This document shows positions 17,504 through 26,203 of a stretch of 57,787 nucleotides of DNA, one piece after another. The translations under genes and the position numbers were made by a program. Location of the stretch: positions 1-57,787 of the forward strand of contig JAQCBZ010000007.1 in NCBI GenBank assembly GCA_027621355.1. The letters run 5' to 3'. Positions within the stretch are counted from its first letter, which is position 1. Every line of letters starts with the position of its first letter. The notes below the pieces were generated by a model. The model was given only the letters and a program-made list of their open reading frames with translations, was not told the origin of the DNA and searched no databases. This DNA comes from Bacteroidota bacterium (GTDB lineage Bacteria > Bacteroidota > Rhodothermia > Balneolales > Balneolaceae).

Positions 17504-18139
17504 TTATTCGCCTTGGGCAGGGTGAATCCACGAGGTTACGTCCCCCCGAATGGCATCATGGAGCTCCCCAATGGGCCTAGATGCGTCAAGAATCATATAA
17601 CGGCTGGCGGTTGATGCAATCTGTCGATATCCCTCCGCAACACGTTCAAAATAGGCCTCTGACTGCTGTTCAATGCGATCTTTTTCCTGCTGCTGCGTTC
17701 GCGATCGCGCCTCTTCTACCGATAAATCAAAGATGTATGTCCGTTGAGGCAAAAGTCCTCCAGTGGCAATGGGGTGTAATTTTTGAAGAGTATCGGGATC
17801 CATAACGCCATGTCCATACCCCTGATAGGCTGTTGTGGAGTCAAAAAAACGGTCCAATAAGATAGTTATTCCTTGCTCTAGACGAGGTTTAATGTCTTGC
17901 TCGATTAATTGAGCTCGCGCCGCGCTAAACAAAAAGACTTCGGCTGTCGGGGTAATCGGATGATCTGAGTGCAACAGGAGATCCCGAATCGACTCCGACA
18001 CAACATTTCCCCCGGGCTCTCTAAATGACTCACAAGGAACCCCCTGCGAGCTGAGATACTCTCTCAACAAAGCGAGCTGTGTTGATTTACCGCATCCATC
18101 AATCCCTTCAAACGTAAACAGGAGTCCTGGTGATCTCAT
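17504..18139 (-). CDS. tmk: Thymidylate kinase
   Basis: Phosphorylates dTMP to dTDP. 211 residues from the ATG at 18139, the start that gives an ATGA overlap with the upstream fusion gene; the frame is open further upstream, but that region overlaps coding sequence. Motifs: P-loop FEGIDGCGKSTQ at the N-terminus, FREPGG, the DR motif in LDRFFDSTTAYQGYG, and a lid region rich in Arg/Gln (RSRTQQQEKDRIE). It is the last gene of the BFN-bshC::5-FCL-tmk operon. Confidence 0.96.
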   Translation of the reverse strand: MRSPGLLFTFEGIDGCGKSTQLALLREYLSSQGVPCESFREPGGNVVSESIRDLLLHSDHPITPTAEVFLFSAARAQLIEQDIKPRLEQGITILLDRFFDSTTAYQGYGHGVMDPDTLQKLHPIATGGLLPQRTYIFDLSVEEARSRTQQQEKDRIEQQSEAYFERVAEGYRQIASTASRYMILDASRPIGELHDAIRGDVTSWIHPAQGE

Positions 18140-20472
18140 ACCTCTAAGATGCCATTTTCTGTGATAATTCGATGCACTGCTTGATCGTGGGCTTCTTGAG
18201 GAATGGGGTCCGTGTACACCCAAGAAGAAAAACACACCGCCCACCGTTGAGGGAATGCACTTGCAGCGTTATTCACACTCTTGCTAGCCTTCGGATCCTT
18301 TGAATCAATAGCATGAATCGCATGAATTGCCCGGTCAAAATACCCCTTTCCATACCCAATTCGTCCCCCTTGAGTGTCGAGTGCCACAGCAGGAATCCAC
18401 AAAACGTCGGGGATTTGTACTTCAAGCTCATCGTGAACACCCCCATCAGGCTCCTCATACTCATTCTCACCATGCCCATGTGGCTGGAGATACCCTTGAT
18501 CATCCTGGGCTACATCCTCCCAAGACGAGATGGGCAGAAACGTCATCTCAGGACTCTGTGGAGACCACTTGGGGACCATGACCTCGACACCCAATGCCCA
18601 CGCAGCCTCGATGGCAGGTCGAATATCGGGCTCATGCGCGTCTATTTTGGGTAAAAACGTGGCGATTCTGGCAGGTTTTGTCTTTTCTAGGAGCTTAATA
18701 AGCCCATTGCTGAGTTTCTTGGAATAAGTCGCATAGTCTTCTGAGTCCATGGCTTTACGCTCTTTCAGGGCTTTACGGCGAATCACATCCTTGCCCTCGT
18801 GCGGACGCCCATTATCCAGTGGACTCACCCCTTCAAATTGAATCAGGAAATGCCCATCTGGCTCCTGCCCTTCCAGTGAATCCATGAGTTGATCAAAGAC
18901 ATGTTCCCCAAAATGACTCAACACACTCCATGTTGCTATAGTACGCTCCTGCAACGCACCTGCGGGCATCAATCGCGTGGCTAAGCGCTCCATTCGGCTC
19001 ATTTGTACCGATTCACGACGGCGAATGGCCCGCCGAATTTTGGTGCGTACCCGATCAAGTTCCTTCACCATTCGAGCCCGTGATGCATCCACAGATGCCT
19101 CCAGCGTTGCATCCAAACCCTTTACCTGCTCAGCAAGCTCCCCTGCTTGACCTTCTAGCAATGTTTCCCATTGCGATAATGCCGACTCCAACTCGTTGGG
19201 GTGAAGTGAGTCAACCCAGGTTGTTTGGAGCTCATGCAAAGGCTGTTGGAAAGCCGTCCATTGCAATCCCAGCTCATCGAGCCACGGTTGTTTTCCCCCA
19301 TCGAGTAACGTAAGTGAATAGCGTGGCATCCAGACAGGTTGGCAAAGTCCTGCCCATTCAAACATCTTCGTGGATTGCCCCGCATAAGCAAGCTCTGCAG
19401 GGCCCAAAGCTGCGCCCACAACTGGCAATAACGCAGATTGAAGCACCAAACGCATAAAAACATTGGGCGACACCTCTTCTGGGTGTTGTCGCACGTACTC
19501 AGCTAATAAAAGCGCGTCTTTTGACTCCCCTTTGGACATGGCTGCATGGCACCACTGTCCTTGGTCTTGAGTCCACTTAACCCTTTGCCCGGTATTGTTA
19601 ACATGAAACAGCACCGTCCCATCAATCGACGCTTGCTGATGACCACCCGACGCCAATACAGCCTCCGTACTCTGTGAAAGCGCCTGTCCGATGCTCTCAG
19701 CCTCAGAAACCGCTCTAGAAAGTAATGACGCAGAGGCTTGATGAAAGGCATCATGCTGTCTGGAGAACAACACCAATCCGTGATGTCCAAATAGCTCACT
19801 CAACCAACGGGCCATGCCATCTCGCAAACTCCCTCCCTCGGTATACGCTCTGGAGAGTGTATCACGAACCGAGTCTGCCATATGCCAGGCTTCAGTCGTT
19901 TGGCGAAGAGAGGCAGGCAACGCCAAAGATCCAACCATCGTCGAAGAGGCGATGATTTGCTCCTGAGACATTGCAGGCCACTCCATGGATAATGCGTTAA
20001 CCTCATCTAATGACGCTCCCCATGCATGCCCTTCAAGAACTTCCGCCAAGTCGTGATCTTCATCCGCCAACCAAAACACAGGAACAACTTGTCTATCTAG
20101 GATTTTTGTAAGTTTTTTTGATTGCACAATGATGCTCATTGCTTTATGAGCAATCATAGAGGGACCTCCAAAAAGATTGCACTGCTGCCCTGTCACCATC
20201 ACTACAGTCTTAGAGTCGCGCAAGGCCTCGATATTGGCCAGTGTCTTTTTGGTAGGATTCCATGATCCATGAAGATCCAACAGAGCATCGGCTAACGAGT
20301 CTCTAGAAATCGATAGTTGTGCTTGTGCCGATGCGGCTGATTTCGCCCAGGTATTGTCTTTGGTCCAATCTGCATAATGGAGTAACTCCTGCAGACTACT
20401 GGGGTCTTGAGCCAATCGTTGGTGCCATACTGACGAACCAAGAGTGGAAAACGGATGCTTGGAGACCTTCAC
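18136..20472 (-). CDS. Fusion of bacillithiol synthase BshC and 5-formyltetrahydrofolate cyclo-ligase
   Basis: A single 778-residue frame. Residues 1-~550 are BshC, which adds cysteine to GlcN-malate in bacillithiol synthesis: VMVTGQQCNLFGGPSMIAHKA, PVFWLADEDHDLAEV, and a central coiled-coil region with paired arginines near KIRRAIRRRE. Residues ~563-778 are 5-formyl-THF cyclo-ligase (MTHFS), which converts 5-formyl-THF to methenyl-THF with ATP: basic N-terminus RRKALKERK, FLPKIDAHEPDI, and the signature RIGYGKGYFDR (about 704-714). Each half is near its normal stand-alone length. A 9-bp triplication (AIH AIH AID) follows the signature. The gene starts three bases after the BFN gene and overlaps tmk by four. 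Confidence 0.92.
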   Translation of the reverse strand: MKVSKHPFSTLGSSVWHQRLAQDPSSLQELLHYADWTKDNTWAKSAASAQAQLSISRDSLADALLDLHGSWNPTKKTLANIEALRDSKTVVMVTGQQCNLFGGPSMIAHKAMSIIVQSKKLTKILDRQVVPVFWLADEDHDLAEVLEGHAWGASLDEVNALSMEWPAMSQEQIIASSTMVGSLALPASLRQTTEAWHMADSVRDTLSRAYTEGGSLRDGMARWLSELFGHHGLVLFSRQHDAFHQASASLLSRAVSEAESIGQALSQSTEAVLASGGHQQASIDGTVLFHVNNTGQRVKWTQDQGQWCHAAMSKGESKDALLLAEYVRQHPEEVSPNVFMRLVLQSALLPVVGAALGPAELAYAGQSTKMFEWAGLCQPVWMPRYSLTLLDGGKQPWLDELGLQWTAFQQPLHELQTTWVDSLHPNELESALSQWETLLEGQAGELAEQVKGLDATLEASVDASRARMVKELDRVRTKIRRAIRRRESVQMSRMERLATRLMPAGALQERTIATWSVLSHFGEHVFDQLMDSLEGQEPDGHFLIQFEGVSPLDNGRPHEGKDVIRRKALKERKAMDSEDYATYSKKLSNGLIKLLEKTKPARIATFLPKIDAHEPDIRPAIEAAWALGVEVMVPKWSPQSPEMTFLPISSWEDVAQDDQGYLQPHGHGENEYEEPDGGVHDELEVQIPDVLWIPAVALDTQGGRIGYGKGYFDRAIHAIHAIDSKDPKASKSVNNAASAFPQRWAVCFSSWVYTDPIPQEAHDQAVHRIITENGILEV

Positions 20473-20475
20473 GGA

Positions 20476-21051
20476 TTATCCTTTCAGGGATTGAATTTGA
20501 TCTCGGAGCTTGGCGGCTTTCTCATAATTCTCAGTATCAATTGCCATTTGAAGCTCCTCTTCGAGTAATTCAAGCTTAGATTTAGGGCTCTCTTTGGGCG
20601 TAGACTCCTGTGGAGACGTTTGGGAAGGCTCCTCATCAGACTCCACCCCTGCCTCGTCAAGAACCTCTTTAGCCACATAAATAGGTGCCTCAAAACGAAT
20701 GGCAATGGCAATAGCGTCACTCGGCCTTGCATCCAACTCCAACGTGCCTTTGTCATTTTCGACAAACACTTGGGCAAAAAAGGTCCCCTCTTCCAAGGTG
20801 TGAATGTAGACCGAATGAACGGCAGCATCGCTTCGCTCAAGCATCTCTTTCATTAAATCGTGTGTCATGGGGCGTGGCGGACGGATCGATTCCAACTCCA
20901 GCGCGATGGCTTGTGCTTCAAATCCACCAATAACAATGGGTAAACGTCGAGAACCCGACTTTTCGGTTAACACCAAGGCGTATGCACCCGATGTTCCAGG
21001 GGTAGTGGTTAACCCCATGATTGTCATTTCGTTTGCGCTTTCAGGTATCAT
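20476..21051 (-). CDS. Bifunctional nuclease (BFN, DUF151) domain protein with UVR motif
   Basis: 191 residues. The BFN/DUF151 domain covers about 1-130: LPIVIGGFEAQAIALELE, RPMTHDLMKEML, LDARPSDAIAIAIRFEAPIYV. An acidic/Ser-Pro linker follows, then a C-terminal UVR motif (LELLEEELQMAIDTENYEKAAKLRDQI), the UvrB-UvrC contact motif also used as an adaptor in Clp and related proteins. This domain pair is common in Bacteroidota; the biochemical role is unsettled. It heads the operon with bshC::5-FCL and tmk and is divergent from the uracil-DNA glycosylase over a gap of about 96 bases. Confidence 0.9.
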   Translation of the reverse strand: MIPESANEMTIMGLTTTPGTSGAYALVLTEKSGSRRLPIVIGGFEAQAIALELESIRPPRPMTHDLMKEMLERSDAAVHSVYIHTLEEGTFFAQVFVENDKGTLELDARPSDAIAIAIRFEAPIYVAKEVLDEAGVESDEEPSQTSPQESTPKESPKSKLELLEEELQMAIDTENYEKAAKLRDQIQSLKG

Positions 21052-21147
21052 TGCGCCCTCAGATGTGACTTCCGTTGCGACCTCATTTTATCCACATTAA
21101 AAGGTACGATTTTAACAGAACTTTGCCCTCGCGAGACATTATATTCC

Positions 21148-22005
21148 ATGGGTATGAGCGAGAATAACGGCAACACCTTCGATGAACATTCCAACGCACT
21201 TGAGCGTGCGATTCAGGTTTTGGACCATGAACTTGAAGAGTATGGGGATGTGTACGCACACCAAGATGCGCCAGCGTCTGCGCAACAAGCCACACCAGCG
21301 CCACAAGCCACTGCCGCGCCCCAAATAGCACCAGCATCCAAACCGGCACCTGAGCCAAAACAGGCACCTGCACCACAACCCAGCCCCCCTGCAATGAAAT
21401 CAATTGAGTCGTGCACCACACTTCAAGAGTTAGAAGCTCTTGCTGAAACCATGGATGAGCTCAAAACTGATCTCGAAGGGACACGATTGGTCTTTGGGGA
21501 CGGTAATCCAAGGGCTGATTTGGTCATTGTTGGAGAAGCGCCCGGTGCAAACGAGGATAAAGAAGGAATCCCTTTTGTGGGGCGTGCGGGTAAATTACTC
21601 ACCGATATTCTGGAAGCCATTCAGATGGATCGATCGGTAGTCTACATCGCCAATATTTTAAAACACCGACCCCCAGAAAACCGCAATCCTTCCGAGGACG
21701 AGCGACAACGAAGCCTCCCGTTGCTTCACAAACAACTCGAGCTAATTCAGCCCAAAATGGTTTTATGTCTGGGCAAGGTGTCAGCAAACACGCTATTGGC
21801 CAATTCTACGGCCCTTGGCGAATTACGCAGTCAAGCGCATCCTTTGACGGTTGGCGCACACCAAACAGAATGTTGGGTTACCTATCACCCCGCTGCACTT
21901 TTGCGCAATCCAAACTGGAAAAGACCTACATGGGAGGATGTACAACTTGTGCAGAAACGATATCTTGAGCTAAAGTGTCAGCCTGCCATCGTGCAATCAT
22001 CATAA
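21148..22005 (+). CDS. Family 4-like uracil-DNA glycosylase lacking recognisable Fe-S cysteines
   Basis: 285 residues (an ATG two codons later at 21154 is equally possible). The first ~90 residues are an Ala/Pro/Gln-rich low-complexity extension. The catalytic domain has [50 protein letters not shown] and the C-terminal [10 protein letters not shown], all as in family 4 (UDGa) enzymes that remove uracil from DNA. The four cluster cysteines of that family are not found. ILKHRPP stands where KCRPP is usual, QRSLPLL where xxCxPxL is usual, and no CxxC precedes VFGDGNP. It is four bases upstream of dnaB. Confidence 0.88.
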   Translation: MGMSENNGNTFDEHSNALERAIQVLDHELEEYGDVYAHQDAPASAQQATPAPQATAAPQIAPASKPAPEPKQAPAPQPSPPAMKSIESCTTLQELEALAETMDELKTDLEGTRLVFGDGNPRADLVIVGEAPGANEDKEGIPFVGRAGKLLTDILEAIQMDRSVVYIANILKHRPPENRNPSEDERQRSLPLLHKQLELIQPKMVLCLGKVSANTLLANSTALGELRSQAHPLTVGAHQTECWVTYHPAALLRNPNWKRPTWEDVQLVQKRYLELKCQPAIVQSS

Positions 22006-22008
22006 TCT

Positions 22009-23577
22009 ATGGACGAGTTTCAACCCACATCAAACGGATCAAGCGTAGCCCATGAAGGGGGGCGCATTCCACCCCAGGCCACAGAAGTAGAAGAAGCGGT
22101 ACTTGGCGCCATGTTGTTGGAGCATGAGGCCGCCACGATTGCTCTGGAAATGCTTACCAAGACCTCATTCTACAAACAAAGCCACCAAGTCATTTTTGAG
22201 GCGATTCAAGAGCTTTTTGAGCGGGAAAACCCACTGGATTTGCTCACGGTCGAAACAGCCCTCAAAGATAAAGGGGTCCTAGATCAAATTGGCGGCGTCC
22301 AAGCACTCAACGATCTCACGAGATCGGTCAGTTCATCTGCCAGCATTGGGTATCATGCGCAAATTCTCACCGAAAAAGCACTCAAACGCGATTTAATTCT
22401 GAGCTGTAATGACATTATCCGAGATTCGTATGATCAAGGCAGTGACGCCCTCGATGTTTTGGATGAAGCCGAACAGCGGATTTTTAATCTGACCAATGTA
22501 AAATCACGTAATTCATACCAACGACTGGGAGATGTGGTCAAGGAGACACTGAATTATTTGGAGGACTTGCGTGGTCAATCCTCAGGGGTTACGGGCGTTG
22601 CAACCCGTTTGGACGTGGATCAATACACCGCGGGGTGGCAAAAAGGCGACTTAATCATCATTGCAGCTCGTCCCTCCATGGGGAAAACGGCCTTTATGCT
22701 TACGGCAGCAAAGAATTCTGCCACACATCCCAGAGAGGAGGCGCGTACACCTGTCGCTATTTTTAGTCTGGAAATGTCCCAGCGCTCGTTGGTGCAACGC
22801 TTGCTCACCATGGAAGCTCGCGTCGACGCACAATCTGCCCGCCGAGGCACGATGAGCGAAGAGGAATTTCAGCGGATGATCGATGCTGCATCCACACTGT
22901 ACGAAGCGCCCATTTTTATTGATGACACCCCTGCGATTTCGTTAATGGAATTGCGTTCAAAGGCCCGACGATTGAAATCAGACCATAATATTGGGATGAT
23001 TATCGTGGATTACCTTCAGTTAATGACGGTAAATTTGCAGAGCAAACAAGCCAATCGGGAGCAGGAGATTGCCTCTATTTCTCGTGGGCTCAAAACCTTA
23101 GCGAAGGATTTAGACATTCCCGTGATTGCGTTGGCTCAGTTGAGTCGTGCCGTTGAACAACGCGGTACAGACAAACGCCCTCAGTTGAGTGACTTGCGTG
23201 AATCTGGTTCGATTGAACAGGACGCCGATGTCGTCTGTTTCTTGTATCGCCCTGAGTATTATGGAATTACCACGACGGATTCAGGAGCGTCCACGGCAGG
23301 CCTTGCTGAAATTATTATTGGTAAGCAGCGTAATGGTCCAACCGGATCGGTTGCTATGCGATTTATCAAGGATTATGCCCGGTTTGAAAACCTCTCGCAA
23401 GGGGAATTTCAGAATGGCTTTGGCGCGCCAGGCGGTGGTATGGCCGGTGGTAGTGCTGGTGCCGGCGCAGCGGGTGTGGCCGGTGCTGGGCAAAGTAATG
23501 GTGCGGGTGCTGGGCAAGCTCCTGCTCCTTTTTCACCAGGTGGATCTGACGAGCCCGATCCAGATGCGCCGTTTTAG
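22009..23577 (+). CDS. dnaB: Replicative DNA helicase DnaB
   Basis: 522 residues. The N-terminal DnaB domain (about 20-125, from PPQATEVEEAVLGAMLLEHEA) is followed by a linker and a RecA-like helicase: Walker A ARPSMGKTAF, FSLEMSQRSLVQRLL, Walker B IIVDYLQLM, LAQLSRAVEQR, and the arginine-finger region GPTGSVAMRFIKDYARFEN. The C-terminal ~55 residues are a Gly/Ala/Gln/Pro tail with repeated AGAGQ units and an acidic end DEPDPDAPF, much longer than usual and probably disordered. It forms a pair with the glycosylase. Confidence 0.97.
   Translation: MDEFQPTSNGSSVAHEGGRIPPQATEVEEAVLGAMLLEHEAATIALEMLTKTSFYKQSHQVIFEAIQELFERENPLDLLTVETALKDKGVLDQIGGVQALNDLTRSVSSSASIGYHAQILTEKALKRDLILSCNDIIRDSYDQGSDALDVLDEAEQRIFNLTNVKSRNSYQRLGDVVKETLNYLEDLRGQSSGVTGVATRLDVDQYTAGWQKGDLIIIAARPSMGKTAFMLTAAKNSATHPREEARTPVAIFSLEMSQRSLVQRLLTMEARVDAQSARRGTMSEEEFQRMIDAASTLYEAPIFIDDTPAISLMELRSKARRLKSDHNIGMIIVDYLQLMTVNLQSKQANREQEIASISRGLKTLAKDLDIPVIALAQLSRAVEQRGTDKRPQLSDLRESGSIEQDADVVCFLYRPEYYGITTTDSGASTAGLAEIIIGKQRNGPTGSVAMRFIKDYARFENLSQGEFQNGFGAPGGGMAGGSAGAGAAGVAGAGQSNGAGAGQAPAPFSPGGSDEPDPDAPF
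23430..23520 (+). repeat. Gly/Ala-rich degenerate repeat in the dnaB 3' end
   Basis: The sequence encodes a Gly/Ala tail. The 12-mer GGTGCTGGGCAA occurs exactly at 23482-23493 and 23506-23517 (24-base offset), each giving the peptide GAGQ inside AGAGQ. The same hexapeptide GAGAGQ is the unit duplicated in ligA, although the codons differ. Confidence 0.6.
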
Positions 23578-23593
23578 GCGTTCTATTGCCGCA

Positions 23594-24733
23594 CTACCCT
23601 CCCCCAAACACACTTTTTGATGGAGTTTGTGCGAGCTCGGCAAACATTTCATCATAACGCTTGCTCATGCTCGACCAATCTAAGTGCTGATTAATGCTCT
23701 GCAAGGAGTTTTTTGGCAGTGGACGTGTCTTGCCAGTCAGCAGGTCGCGTAAGTTTCGGAAAAGGTCATCTTCCGTTTCATACATCACAGGAGCGTGCAA
23801 TAGCGGTTTATGCAGGGTTTTGGGGATGAGTTCCGGATAATGCAATCGATTGGGCACCATGGGATGGCACCCGCAATAAATGGCCTCCATGATCGAAACA
23901 CAGAAAAATTCGTAGGTCGCCGTAGACACAACGACATCGCCCGAATGGAGTAATTCCCCGTAGCGCTGAGGGTCATCGACAAAGCCCATGTGGGAAATCA
24001 TCCCCCCGTACCGATCCACGGCTTGATCAAATTCGGCTGGTTTATCATGCTCCGTATCCCCCGCCAGAATGAGCTCAAAAGGGCAATCGATATCAAACAG
24101 ACGATTCATCACCCGAAAAAACATGGCTGGATTGCGGTCAAACTGCCACCGCTGATTCCAGACGACGACGGGATGCTTGTTCTGACCGCGCGTGTCGGCG
24201 ATGGCGTCAAAATGTTTGAGCTCTAGGCCTGGCGTCATAATTCGACTCTTGGCGCGAATAGTCTCCATCGCATCAAAGGTGGGATCATCCTGAAGATTGG
24301 CCAAAAATCCAGGTAATGCGTCCAACATATCCTCAAGATGAAACTGCGAGGTAAACAACAGCACATCTGCGGCTAACATTGACAGATAATTGGTATAACA
24401 CAGTGTTGTATCGCGCTCCTCCCCTTCTGGTAGCGGTTGCGTGAGCTGATTCTCATGCATCACCATCACTTTAGGGGTATGAGCAAACCGTGGACTTGTG
24501 AGTGCCAAAAACGCCGGAAGATTCGTCATACTGCTAATGAGTAACAGGTCGATTTCGGCGTTGAGGTCTTGAGCCGCATGAGCAAGACGCACAGACTTCC
24601 CTTGCATGCGCCATTTTAGCCCCTTTTCGTCTAGTTTTACCGTATAAACCGAATGCGAAGAGTGCTCCTCAATCCCCCTGAGGAAGGCTTTATGAGATCC
24701 AAAATAAAAGGGTTCGACCGCTAGAATATTCAT
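23594..24733 (-). CDS. Glycosyltransferase related to tRNA-queuosine alpha-mannosyltransferase (QTMAN/DUF3524)
   Basis: 379 residues from the ATG at 24733, which places the conserved NILAVEPFYFGSHKAFLRGI at the very N-terminus. The N-terminal half matches the DUF3524/GTDC1 block (GSHK motif, LKWRMQG, MHENQLTQP). The C-terminal half is a GT-B (GT4-like) donor-binding region (VVVWNQRWQFDRNP, LILAGD, MGFVDDPQRYGELLHSGDVVVSTATYEFFCVSIMEAI). In animals this family mannosylates queuosine of tRNA-Asp. The bacterial function is not established, so tRNA or lipid/sugar acceptors remain open. It is a single gene convergent with dnaB and divergent from the amidase. Confidence 0.82.
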   Translation of the reverse strand: MNILAVEPFYFGSHKAFLRGIEEHSSHSVYTVKLDEKGLKWRMQGKSVRLAHAAQDLNAEIDLLLISSMTNLPAFLALTSPRFAHTPKVMVMHENQLTQPLPEGEERDTTLCYTNYLSMLAADVLLFTSQFHLEDMLDALPGFLANLQDDPTFDAMETIRAKSRIMTPGLELKHFDAIADTRGQNKHPVVVWNQRWQFDRNPAMFFRVMNRLFDIDCPFELILAGDTEHDKPAEFDQAVDRYGGMISHMGFVDDPQRYGELLHSGDVVVSTATYEFFCVSIMEAIYCGCHPMVPNRLHYPELIPKTLHKPLLHAPVMYETEDDLFRNLRDLLTGKTRPLPKNSLQSINQHLDWSSMSKRYDEMFAELAQTPSKSVFGGG

Positions 24734-24778
24734 ACAGGAGTTTAGGCAAAATGGGGATTCGATGCTTCTTGAATTCAT

Positions 24779-24786
24779 TATATTTG
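24779..24786 (+). promoter_or_regulatory. Possible -7 element giving a near-leaderless amidase transcript
   Basis: TATATTTG exactly matches the Bacteroidota -7 element TAnnTTTG and ends six bases before the likely ATG at 24792, so the transcript would start at or close to the start codon. No TTG is found 19-21 bases upstream, which weakens the call. Confidence 0.25.
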
Positions 24787-24791
24787 AGTTC

Positions 24792-26189
24792 ATGAGAGAA
24801 ACATACATTCGACGATCAGCCCGCTTTATTGTAACCTTGCTGCTGTGCTTGCCGCTTGGGTACGCACTCCCTGTCGAAGTTTCCGCTCAATCCGTGCGTG
24901 GATTCCTTTCCACGCCGCGAGCAGATGGGCTTGGTGTCGTAGGACGCCTACAAATGGATGCCCGAGTCGATTCGTTTGTGATGATTCAATCGGCGGACAG
25001 TTTGCTTCAAATTTTGTTGTATGGTGCCTCTGAATCGCTGGATGAAGAGTTGGTGCGTGAATTCAGATCGGGTGAGTTTTTGCCCTTTCAGTTGGTGGAA
25101 AGTACTCCCATCGCGGCTGGTTTAGGGATTGACCTAACCCTGAGTGAGACGCAGCCCTACGAAGCACGAATATATCGAGACGCTGGAAGCAACGATTTAC
25201 TGATTGCACTCACCGAGACGGACGAGGTAAGTTTGGCGATTTTAACCGATGGCATTCCCATTGTGACATGGCCTGCGATGAGGTCGGGGGTTGGGCCAGG
25301 GGTACAATCAGGCGCGCAGTCAGGTGTGCAAGGTAACGACGAGGATAATGAGCGTCGAAGGCGAGGGTTATTTGGTCGACGAGATCGAGGCAATGATGAA
25401 GAAGGCGGCAATGATGCGTCTGGAATTGCCGGAGAAAACAATGGTCAAGAGGATGCCGCATACAATGGTGTGAAAGAGAATCTGAAGTTTGATGTCGTGG
25501 TTTTGGATGCAGGGCATGGCGGCCATGATCCTGGCACAATCGGTGTTGGTGGGCTTTATGAGAAAGACATTGTCCTATCAGTGACCAAAAAGGTTGGGGC
25601 CTACATTGAAGAATATCTGCCTGATGTCAAGGTCGTCTACACCCGTGAGGATGATCGTTTTATCGAACTTCATGAGCGTGGAGCGATTGCAAATCGTGCT
25701 CAGGGTGATTTATTTGTCTCTATTCATGCGAATTCTGCTCGGTCACGCTCGGCATATGGTGCAGAAGTCTACTTTTTAGGGTTAACGCGAACTGAATCCG
25801 CTTTGGAGGTGATGAAGCGTGAAAACTCGGTCGTTCGATTTGAAGAATCGACGCAGATCGCAAGTTTATCGGAAGAAGATGTCTTGATTTATGAACTAGC
25901 CAATGCTGCCAATATTGAGACGTCCCAAGAAATTGCTGCTCGAATGGAAGAGCAATTTTCTGAACGAGCACGTCGTCGAAGTCGTGGGGTTAAACAGGCC
26001 GCATTTGTGGTATTATATCATGCTTCGATGCCAGCGTTGTTAGTGGAGCTTGGGTTTATCTCCAATGCACAGGAAGCCCAGTTTTTACGCAGTGATTACG
26101 GGCAGAGTATTATGGCGTCGGCGATTTTTCGAGCCATTCGAGACACCAAAGTTGAACAAGAAGGTGGGGCGAGCGAGCAAGCGGAGTAA
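24792..26189 (+). CDS. N-acetylmuramoyl-L-alanine amidase (Amidase_3), secreted
   Basis: About 465 residues from the ATG at 24792, which begins a signal peptide (RRSARFIVTLLLCLPLGYALPVEVSAQ); a farther ATG at 24762 would bury it. The N-terminal ~150 residues may be an AMIN-like localisation region. They are followed by a low-complexity, Asp/Glu/Asn/Gly/Arg-rich linker with a 12-bp triplication, and then the zinc amidase: LDAGHGGHDPG (His), LYEKD (Glu), SIHANSA (His) and catalytic Glu in LLVELGFISN. It cleaves stem peptides from MurNAc during cell separation. It is divergent from the glycosyltransferase with only 58 bases between the starts. Confidence 0.93.
   Translation: MRETYIRRSARFIVTLLLCLPLGYALPVEVSAQSVRGFLSTPRADGLGVVGRLQMDARVDSFVMIQSADSLLQILLYGASESLDEELVREFRSGEFLPFQLVESTPIAAGLGIDLTLSETQPYEARIYRDAGSNDLLIALTETDEVSLAILTDGIPIVTWPAMRSGVGPGVQSGAQSGVQGNDEDNERRRRGLFGRRDRGNDEEGGNDASGIAGENNGQEDAAYNGVKENLKFDVVVLDAGHGGHDPGTIGVGGLYEKDIVLSVTKKVGAYIEEYLPDVKVVYTREDDRFIELHERGAIANRAQGDLFVSIHANSARSRSAYGAEVYFLGLTRTESALEVMKRENSVVRFEESTQIASLSEEDVLIYELANAANIETSQEIAARMEEQFSERARRRSRGVKQAAFVVLYHASMPALLVELGFISNAQEAQFLRSDYGQSIMASAIFRAIRDTKVEQEGGASEQAE
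25299..25334 (+). repeat. 12-bp tandem triplication in the amidase linker
   Basis: Three adjacent 12-base units (25299-25310, 25311-25322, 25323-25334) encode GVQS, GAQS and GVQG. The units differ mainly at third positions. They are located in the disordered linker before the catalytic domain. Confidence 0.75.
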
Positions 26190-26203
26190 TCTATCGAAGT
26201 TGC

